Shown: piece after piece, positions 29,624 to 36,406 of the stretch
Layout: each line of letters starts with the position of its first letter
How positions within the stretch are numbered: the stretch's first letter is position 1
Origin: Bacillota bacterium
GTDB taxonomy: Bacteria; Bacillota; Desulfitobacteriia; Desulfitobacteriales; Desulfitobacteriaceae
Direction: 5' to 3'
NCBI GenBank assembly: GCA_030706025.1
Contig: JAUZPJ010000003.1
Location: 1 to 36,406 of the forward strand
Length of the DNA: 36,406 nucleotides
Position numbers and translations under genes: made by a program
The notes under the pieces: model-generated
Databases searched by the model: none
The model's input: only the letters and a program-made list of their open reading frames with translations
Told to the model about the DNA's origin: nothing

Positions 29624-31394
29624 GGATGAGAAAATCTCAGAACAGAGATTCTCTATCGTATTTTACGTTGGACGCCATGAGGTTCCTCGTTCAGTTACCC
29701 AATACTGCCTTATTGAAGTTTTTGAACGGGAAAACTTATCAGTTTCGTTTAGTTCTAACACAGACAATCTGTACTTATATATTGACGGTTTGGACGGCAA
29801 TGATTCATCTAACCTCCACCTTGACGGGGAAGGAATTCCGTGTTTGGCGCCAGGAACGCAGCAATTTCCTATCTATAGTGATGTTAATGAGGACTATCCG
29901 TTGATTCCCGGAGACTATCTGATTTTTGTTAAAGGTAAACAGGAAGTTTCAACCTTACTAGAAGCTACACTAAGGGTCCGACCTAACAATATTACAGAAG
30001 ATGAACTTAATGTGATGCGTAACGAGCTTAACGAAATGGTGCAAGGGCTTGCCTATGACCAAACACGAGTAGGCCTGGGGCATAAACTGATTGGTGAGAA
30101 AGGTCTTCTCCCGCCTATCGTGTTGGTTGAATACGTGCTACTGACTCACATTGTTGAGGAGCTAGGAATAACTCTCGAAGATTTGACCCGTCGTCCAGAC
30201 CAATATATTAAGCGACATTATCGAGAAGTACGAGCCAACTTCAAGAGCAAGCAGGATGATAAGTCTTATCGATGGTTGCTCTCAGTTCAAGGGCAGAGGG
30301 CTAATTCAGCGGTTAATAGCCTTATGCAACCGAACGTTATCCTTGGGGCTGTCGATCACCTATCGTATGATACGCCTGAAAATCGAATGGTTCTGAGTTT
30401 CTGTCACGATGTTTTATCACAATTGGAGTTTGTTTTAAAGGCAATTAGAGGTACGCTTAATGAAGAACAAAGGGCTATTGAAACAAGAACTCCTTATATT
30501 TTACTTCAGAAATCAACAAATAACGAAGTGCGGGCTCTAAAGGCGAAAATAGCAAAACTAGAATCTATGGAGAAGAAAATACAAAAAGGGATTTTCCTTG
30601 TGCGAAAATACATGGAACATCCTGTTTTATATGGACTTAAACCGTTGAATTCCTGTAATCGCCTTTCGCTTAAAATTCAAAGGGATTGGCGTTATAAGAA
30701 GGTTTTCACATGGTGGAAACAGCTTCAAACGCGAGACTTTCAAATACCTGAGAGCCATCTGATTAGAGTGCAATGGAAGCGTACGGATGTATTGTATGAA
30801 TATTGGTGTTACATTAAAACCATTATAGCGTTGGAGCAAGTTGGGTATATCCCCATTTCCGGTTGGATTTTCGATCGGTCATATCAACCCAGCCAAGAAT
30901 TTCTCTACCCAGTTCTTCAAGAAGGCACATTCGTGGAAATGGTAAAGGATTCAATCCGTCTTTACGTCTTTTACAATGAAAAAATGCCACGAGCCAAGCG
31001 AGGTGCACTTAATAACAAACGCCTTCTTTATATGGAAGGTACTAATTATAAGCCGGATATTAGAATTGATATCTTTCGAAGATATGAATATTTTGGTTCG
31101 ATTATTATCGAGGCCAAATACCGTAAACGCTTAAATATTTGGAATCAGGATAGGGTAGAAGAGGAGAACCGTCCCAAAAACATGAACACACTCCAAAATT
31201 ATGCTAATTCTCTAAAGCATATTGGCGACTCTTCTGGCGTATCTAAAGCCCTTAAAGTGATAGCCCTTCACCCCAGTAATGGAACAGAGATCGACGACAT
31301 TGAAGACACGAATGTTTGCCTTATACAACTCAAACCGAATGAGCACGTACTGCACTATATGGAGTATTTGAAGGGCTTAATTGAGGGCAAATAA
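29607..31394 (+). CDS. McrC-like protein with DUF2357-type region and C-terminal PD-(D/E)XK nuclease
   Basis: KPDIRIDIFRRYEYFGSIIIEAKYRKRL (PD...EAK core); ILGAVDHLSYDTPENRMVLSFCHDVL; overlaps the AAA+ gene by 17 nt. Confidence 0.78.
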   Translation: MVMYPKDEKISEQRFSIVFYVGRHEVPRSVTQYCLIEVFERENLSVSFSSNTDNLYLYIDGLDGNDSSNLHLDGEGIPCLAPGTQQFPIYSDVNEDYPLIPGDYLIFVKGKQEVSTLLEATLRVRPNNITEDELNVMRNELNEMVQGLAYDQTRVGLGHKLIGEKGLLPPIVLVEYVLLTHIVEELGITLEDLTRRPDQYIKRHYREVRANFKSKQDDKSYRWLLSVQGQRANSAVNSLMQPNVILGAVDHLSYDTPENRMVLSFCHDVLSQLEFVLKAIRGTLNEEQRAIETRTPYILLQKSTNNEVRALKAKIAKLESMEKKIQKGIFLVRKYMEHPVLYGLKPLNSCNRLSLKIQRDWRYKKVFTWWKQLQTRDFQIPESHLIRVQWKRTDVLYEYWCYIKTIIALEQVGYIPISGWIFDRSYQPSQEFLYPVLQEGTFVEMVKDSIRLYVFYNEKMPRAKRGALNNKRLLYMEGTNYKPDIRIDIFRRYEYFGSIIIEAKYRKRLNIWNQDRVEEENRPKNMNTLQNYANSLKHIGDSSGVSKALKVIALHPSNGTEIDDIEDTNVCLIQLKPNEHVLHYMEYLKGLIEGK

Positions 31395-31396
31395 AG

Positions 31397-32593
31397 TTAT
31401 TGGGCGATCACGCGCCTTGCGCCATAATACCTTGTAGACCAATACTCACTATTTATATTTGCGTAAGAAACACCACTATTTGAACAGTTAATCATGATAC
31501 CATTACCTATATATATACCTACGTGAGATGGGCCTGCCTGATATGTTGAGAAAAAAACCAAATCTCCCGCCTGTAATTTATCTTTCGAAACGTCTTGTCC
31601 TTCGTTATATTGATCCCATGTTACCCTATTAAGTTTGATCCCAAAGTGTCCATAGACATATTGTACATAGCTTGAACAATCAAATTGTGGGAAAGTTCCT
31701 CCCCAAGTGTAAGGTACTCCAAGAAACGTTGATGCAAAGGATAGTATCTGACTTACCTGCCCATTAAATTTAACAAGCGTGTTCAATGTTCCCTGGGATT
31801 TATCGGATAAAAGCTGAGAGGCTAGTAATTGCTGGTAATTCGCTTGTGTAGCAAGTTGAGCTTGTAATTGTTCCGCTGCCATTAAGCGTTCAGATTCAGT
31901 TTGCTGGCCTCGGCTTTGTGTTTGCATGTTTAGCAATGAATCATTCGTTGTAAATTTTAAAACTTCATTCTGTTTAGCCAGGGCTACATTAAGACCGTCT
32001 AAAAGTTGTTGCTTAGCCTTTACTTCGTCTGTTAGTTTATTTGTTTCAGCGAGTTCCAAGCTGCGCTTTGATTTGAGCAAATCAGAATTTGCAGCTATCT
32101 TGGCTTTAAGATCTTGATAATTTCTGTGAATTGTATCAACATAGCTATATCTATTTATCAAGTCATCAAAACTTGTCGAACTCACCAACCAACTAACATA
32201 TGTTAGGAAGGGAGTATCCCCGTCGGTATATAAATTTTTGACATAGTTTCCTAGGTTTGAAATGTATCTTTTCTGCTCGTCTGCTAATCTTTGTTGCTCC
32301 GAATCTAAATCGGCTATGGCTTTCTTGTGCTGTTCTATGACTAGGTTGTCCTGATCAATAGCGCTTTTTAATACATCGATTGATTCTTGGATCGATTGCG
32401 TCTGAGTCGCTGCTGTGGCTTCAAGTAGGAGCAGTAATTTGGCCTGATCCTGAAGAGAAATCGATTCGTTCTCCAAAGTACCAAGGTTATCATTAGGAGT
32501 AACCGCATAAACAGATTTTATAGGTGTGGAACAACATATTAAAGTTAGTACTAATAAGTACATATACAATCGGCGAACTATAAATATTTTCAA
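31397..32593 (-). CDS. secreted NlpC/P60 peptidoglycan endopeptidase with N-terminal coiled coil
   Basis: Signal peptide MKIFIVRRLYMYLLVLTLICCSTPIKSVYA; C-terminal FLGVPYTWGGTFPQFDCSSYVQYVYGHFGIKLNR...LQAGDLVFFSTYQAGPSHVGIYIGNG. Confidence 0.93.
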   Translation of the reverse strand: MKIFIVRRLYMYLLVLTLICCSTPIKSVYAVTPNDNLGTLENESISLQDQAKLLLLLEATAATQTQSIQESIDVLKSAIDQDNLVIEQHKKAIADLDSEQQRLADEQKRYISNLGNYVKNLYTDGDTPFLTYVSWLVSSTSFDDLINRYSYVDTIHRNYQDLKAKIAANSDLLKSKRSLELAETNKLTDEVKAKQQLLDGLNVALAKQNEVLKFTTNDSLLNMQTQSRGQQTESERLMAAEQLQAQLATQANYQQLLASQLLSDKSQGTLNTLVKFNGQVSQILSFASTFLGVPYTWGGTFPQFDCSSYVQYVYGHFGIKLNRVTWDQYNEGQDVSKDKLQAGDLVFFSTYQAGPSHVGIYIGNGIMINCSNSGVSYANINSEYWSTRYYGARRVIAQ

Positions 32594-32826
32594 ATTTATG
32601 ATTCTCCTTTACTCATTTTAGCAAGCCAAAAAATTTCCCCCTGCTTGTTAGACTAACAAAGACTTATAGGAGATTCAATGGAACTATTTACTAATCGGAT
32701 ATTTTTTATGACGTTAGATTTACGAAATCCTTGTTAGAGTAAGGGCTTGTCCGATTGCGTCAAAGCACAAATTAATAATTTCATCATAAACTATCCTGAT
32801 AAAAAACTACGAGGGGTCGATCTAAA

Positions 32827-33144
32827 ATGGTATCTTATCAGCAAAATCCCATAGATCATAACCATGGTAGCTCAACTCATACATCTTGTGTTCATGGGCA
32901 TACTCACCAGTGTTTAGATATTACGGGTCCTGCAATCCCAACTTCTGATGGCAACCATGTCCACCATTCGGAAAGTTGGGTCATGCATGAGCAAGGACAC
33001 TCTCACTACTATAAATCTGTATCCGGTCCAGCTCTACATTTACCAAACGGATGGCATGTGCACGATTGGAACTTTTATACGACAGTGGATGCTGGTCATC
33101 GCCACCACGTCATGGGCCCAGATATGCCTGCTCAAGGAACTTGA
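32827..33144 (+). CDS. YmaF family histidine-rich protein
   Basis: 18 His in 105 aa; repeated units HTH..CLDITGPAIPTSDGNHVHH / GHSHYYKSVSGPALHLPNGWHVHD / GHRHH. Confidence 0.8.
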   Translation: MVSYQQNPIDHNHGSSTHTSCVHGHTHQCLDITGPAIPTSDGNHVHHSESWVMHEQGHSHYYKSVSGPALHLPNGWHVHDWNFYTTVDAGHRHHVMGPDMPAQGT

Positions 33145-33195
33145 AATAACACAACCACCTTGTCGAAAATTAATTGAAATGCTGATAAAACGTTA

Positions 33196-33232
33196 AGCGT
33201 GGCTTGGTCATCACTAACCAAGCCACGTTTTA
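33196..33232. terminator. terminator
   Basis: CGTGGCTTGGT...ACCAAGCCACG-TTTTATTT. Confidence 0.88.
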
Positions 33233-33322
33233 TTTGAAAGAGCAATACCTAATTGTTATTTACGAACATTTATTGACAAGATTGCCGGGTATAATTAGAC
33301 TGATTTTGTTTTTCAATGTTCA

Positions 33323-34168
33323 CTAAGAGATAAAGGCCATGATTTTCTCATACGAATTTTTAGTATCATCGTATCCGCTTCTAAGCAGTGCATAAAGCTT
33401 TTTAGGGTCTTTTTCCAATCGCCCGACCTCTAACTTTCTTAAGGGTCGTATTACGATTGCCTTGTTTTCCTCTTCAAGCTGTTCAATATACTCTAGAGTC
33501 TTATTGTAATTTTTATAGCGATTCGTCATGGTTTCCAATAATAATGGATAATTTTTATATTTTAGCTTAAGTAGTCCGTTTAATTTTTTGGGACTTTTTC
33601 TATAGTCCTTGTTTCTGGTTAAAACAATAATATTCTTTGTATTACCATCATCAAGGGATTTTTTTATGGGGATGGAGTCAGAAATCCCGCCATCTAATAA
33701 TTCGTGACCTTTATAATTTACAATAGGAGATATCATGGGCAGAGAAGCGGATGCCCTCAAAGCCTGAAATTTTTCGCCGAGATCTTCCTTACTAAAATAA
33801 ATTGGTTTTCCGGTTTTGCAATCGGTTGCACCAATTAAAAAGTTGCAAGGAGAATTTTGAAAGGTTTTAAAATCAAAAAATACATGCTTATTGGGAATAT
33901 CATCAAAAATAAAATCCATACCAAAATATGATTTATTTAAGATAAGATTTCTTAAACTCATGTACCGCCAATCTTTAACGAAATTAATAATGACTTTCTC
34001 ATTTCTCCCCAATTGCTTAGAAACATATGAAGCTGCATTGCATGCCCCGGCAGATACTCCTACAACATAATTGAAATACAAATTGTTTTCCATAAAATAT
34101 TCCAATACCCCGCAGGTATATAATCCTCTCATACCTCCGCCCTCAAGCACAAGTCCTACATTGTACAT
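33323..34168 (-). CDS. patatin-like phospholipase family protein
   Basis: VGLVLEGGGMRGLYTCGVLEYF, GVSAGACNAASY (GxSxG), LLDGGISDSIPIKKS (DGG). Confidence 0.93.
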   Translation of the reverse strand: MYNVGLVLEGGGMRGLYTCGVLEYFMENNLYFNYVVGVSAGACNAASYVSKQLGRNEKVIINFVKDWRYMSLRNLILNKSYFGMDFIFDDIPNKHVFFDFKTFQNSPCNFLIGATDCKTGKPIYFSKEDLGEKFQALRASASLPMISPIVNYKGHELLDGGISDSIPIKKSLDDGNTKNIIVLTRNKDYRKSPKKLNGLLKLKYKNYPLLLETMTNRYKNYNKTLEYIEQLEEENKAIVIRPLRKLEVGRLEKDPKKLYALLRSGYDDTKNSYEKIMAFIS

Positions 34169-34423
34169 AATGAACACCTCATTTAGATGGCTTTTATTCC
34201 GGAAAGTATAACATGGTAACTTTTAACTTTCAATATCAGATTGTTATCGGAGCAAATAAGGGGATAGGCATCTTGTGATATTAATTATTGCGTTTTACTA
34301 AAAGTATCTCTAAAGTAAAATGTTAGCAGAAAATTCTAACTAGTAGGAAAAGGGGGGGATATGTCGAATAGCTAACAAGGAAGATGTAAGTAGAAGTTTG
34401 TTAGACGAGGAGGGGTAGCTAAA

Positions 34424-35245
34424 ATGTTAAGTAGAGTAAAGACAATGTCTGAAGCTGTTCGATTAGTGCAGGATTCGCAAATGCTCGCAGTCGGTGGCAA
34501 TGCTTTACATCGGACCCCCGCTGCTTTCTGTCACGAACTGGCGAAGCTGGAGCGAAAGGAACTAAAAGGTGTGGGGGCTGCTCCGGGTTACGCTATGGAT
34601 GTTCTCTGCGCATCGGGGAGTATTTCAGAGGTGTTTTTTGGTTTTTTTGGATTTGAAAATGAGTATGGTTTAGCTCCGGGTATGCGTAAAGGTATTCAAG
34701 AAGGGTTGATTAAAGCTATAGAGGGTTCGTGAACAGCAATCATCAATGCTCTCCGTGCGGGAGCTTATGGGATTCCGTTTATGGGTGTAGGAGGCTTGTG
34801 GGGTAGTGACCTAATCGCTCAGCGCCCGGAATTTTTCCAAGTGATGAAGAGTCCATTCTCCGATGAGGAGGTTGTAACCGTCAAGGCTTTACGCCCTGAT
34901 TGGGCGATCATCCATGTTCAAGAAGCAGATCAGTATGGCAACGCTCGGATCCTCGGCTCGGATTTCCAAGATGTGCTGCTTAGCCGAGCTGCCAAGAAAA
35001 CAATCATTACCACGGAGAAACTTGTGGAAACCCAAACTTTCCAGCAAGAACCTAAACTGACCTCTATACCCTATTTTTTAGTAGAAGCTGTTGTTGAAGC
35101 ACCGGGAGGAGCTAAACCAGGAATTTGCTTCCCAAACTATAAGACGGTCGATGATACGGGCATGAAAGCGTATGGTCAAGCCATTAAAGAATGTAAGTTC
35201 AACGAGTACCTGACCAAAGTTATAGAAGAGAGGGACGCAAAATGA
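34424..35245 (+). CDS. CoA-transferase subunit A, interrupted by a single in-frame UGA at 34730-34732 (candidate selenocysteine codon, otherwise nonsense mutation)
   Basis: ORF 34424-34732 and ORF 34781-35245 are in the same frame; read-through gives ...GIQEGLIKAIEGS(U)TAIINALRAGAYGIPFMGVGGLWGSDLIAQ..., colinear with the subunit-A paralog at 19422; ATGA overlap with subunit B retained. Confidence 0.75.
34748..34764 (+). promoter_or_regulatory. candidate bacterial SECIS-like hairpin downstream of the UGA
   Basis: GCUCUC-CGUGC-GGGAGC: 6-bp stem (one G-U), 5-nt loop with G at second position; loop begins 21 nt after the UGA. Confidence 0.45.
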
Positions 35246-35970
35246 AATACGGACCTGCCGAAATGATGGTCATTGCTCTTGCACGAGAAATTATAAAGAG
35301 TGATCTTGTTTTCCACGGTTTGGCATCGCCCGTACCAATGACAGCGATGAAGCTTGCGAAAGCGTTAGGCACTGATTTTACATATATTAATATAACAGGT
35401 GGGGTTGACCCAGATTGGCATAAACCGGCGGTTGTTGGTTCTACCCTTTCACAAAACTTATATGAAGGAGGAGTAGCTAATTTTGGCTTGGAGGAAATCT
35501 TTGATTTAGCTTGTAATGGTCGAGTCGACATTTCAATGTTAAGCTTAGTGCAGATAAGTCCGAGGGGCGAGATTAATATGTCCTTTGTGGGCGGAGACTA
35601 CGATAAGCCAAAGGTGAGATTGCCTGGAGGAGCTGGCAGTGCCACTTTAATACCAGTGACTAAGAAATCATTGATATGGAAGACCAAGCATGATTTAAAG
35701 TCATTTGTTTCAGATGTTGCTTTTTGTACCGCTAAAGCCAATCCCAATAATCAGTTTAGAGTAATTACTAATTTATGTATATTTTCTTTGAAAGACAATC
35801 GGTTGGAAGTGGAAAGTATCCATCCCTATTCGAGCTTAGAGGAAGTAAAGTCGAATACCGGATGGGAAATTACTCAAGAGAATCTACCATACACTGACGC
35901 CCCGTCGGAGCTAGAGTTGGCTTTGATCGAAGAGGTTGACCCCAATCGTATACGCTACATTGAGTTCTAA
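35242..35970 (+). CDS. CoA-transferase subunit B
   Basis: DLVFHGLASPVPMTAMKLAKALGTDFTYINITGGVDPDW...GRVDISMLSLVQISPRGEINMSFVGGDYDKPKVRLPGGAGSATLIP; ATGA overlap with subunit A. Confidence 0.88.
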   Translation: MKYGPAEMMVIALAREIIKSDLVFHGLASPVPMTAMKLAKALGTDFTYINITGGVDPDWHKPAVVGSTLSQNLYEGGVANFGLEEIFDLACNGRVDISMLSLVQISPRGEINMSFVGGDYDKPKVRLPGGAGSATLIPVTKKSLIWKTKHDLKSFVSDVAFCTAKANPNNQFRVITNLCIFSLKDNRLEVESIHPYSSLEEVKSNTGWEITQENLPYTDAPSELELALIEEVDPNRIRYIEF

Positions 35971-36145
35971 ATCAAATTCCAAGTGGCAGAACACAGACCA
36001 ACTATTCGTTCTTAGTCTGTTAGAAGTGCTTTGCAAAATTGAGCCTAATAAGAATGTGTGACTCCTACGAAAATTGGTGTAGCAATCTGTTGCAATGCAT
36101 GAGAAAATAGGGGGTAGAAAATAGAAAAGAATTTAAGAGAAATAG

Positions 36146-36406
36146 GTGAGAAAAGTTATAATTTTCAAATTGTTGTTGGCAGGAATTTATATATTTGCAG
36201 GAGGATCGAAACTTTTAAATCTTTACCTTTTTAAAGTCACTATTTTAGCATATTATCCCTTTTTGCCGGAATTATTAGCACTGTTGATTGCTATTCTGTT
36301 TCCTTGGTTAGAAATATTCGCTGGCTTATCTCTGATCTTGAATTGGAAAACGAAGTTTTCCGGCCTTTCTTTATTTATGCTGTCTTTGTTTTTCCTTGTT
36401 CAAACA
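36146..36406 (+). CDS. MauE/DoxX-like membrane protein, truncated by window end
   Basis: GTG-initiated open frame to window end: MRKVIIFKLLLAGIYIFAGGSKLLNLYLFKVTILAYYPFLPELLALLIAILFPWLEIFAGLSLILNWKTKFSGLSLFMLSLFFLVQT; absent from the ORF track because no stop lies in the window. Confidence 0.65.
   Translation, partial: MRKVIIFKLLLAGIYIFAGGSKLLNLYLFKVTILAYYPFLPELLALLIAILFPWLEIFAGLSLILNWKTKFSGLSLFMLSLFFLVQT

Noticed and set aside
33323-34168. Patatin as a CBASS-type effector
   Set aside because: No CD-NTase or other CBASS gene is adjacent; better read as a stand-alone patatin-family protein.
1-36406. CRISPR arrays, tRNA/rRNA genes, transposases
   Set aside because: No repeat-spacer array, no recognisable tRNA/rRNA segment and no transposase or integrase ORF seen by eye.

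Overview
This window looks like a chromosomal segment from a spore-forming, anaerobic Firmicute. The style resembles Peptococcaceae/Desulfosporosinus, which is inferred from gene content only. In order along the window I read: a Fur-family regulator; a TPR protein; a queuosine-precursor operon (queD-queC-DUF366-queE-folE) running into DUF4264 and surE; an alpha/beta SASP; a SpoVB-like flippase; an IadA-like dipeptidase; an EF-G-like GTPase; a TetR regulator with a perfect operator-like palindrome; a 1436-aa 2-hydroxyacyl-CoA dehydratase activase-type protein; a minus-strand cobalamin riboswitch with attenuator-like hairpin and cobU-cobS; a GctAB-like CoA-transferase pair; a c-type cytochrome lipoprotein; an Nramp transporter; a ParM/actin-like gene with a small acidic partner; a CNNM/CBS (CorC/hemolysin-like) protein that lacks any canonical start codon; a three-gene, overlapping McrBC-like cassette (coiled-coil protein, McrB-like AAA+, DUF2357/PD-(D/E)XK McrC-like nuclease); an NlpC/P60 hydrolase; a His-rich YmaF protein; a patatin; and a second CoA-transferase pair. 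The two most interesting signals are: (1) the second CoA-transferase A subunit is interrupted by a single in-frame UGA, followed at bacterial-SECIS-like distance by a stable hairpin with a G in the apical loop, making it a candidate undescribed selenoprotein (or a nonsense mutation); (2) the coiled-coil/McrB/McrC cassette, a probable non-canonical anti-phage or RNA/DNA-targeting system.
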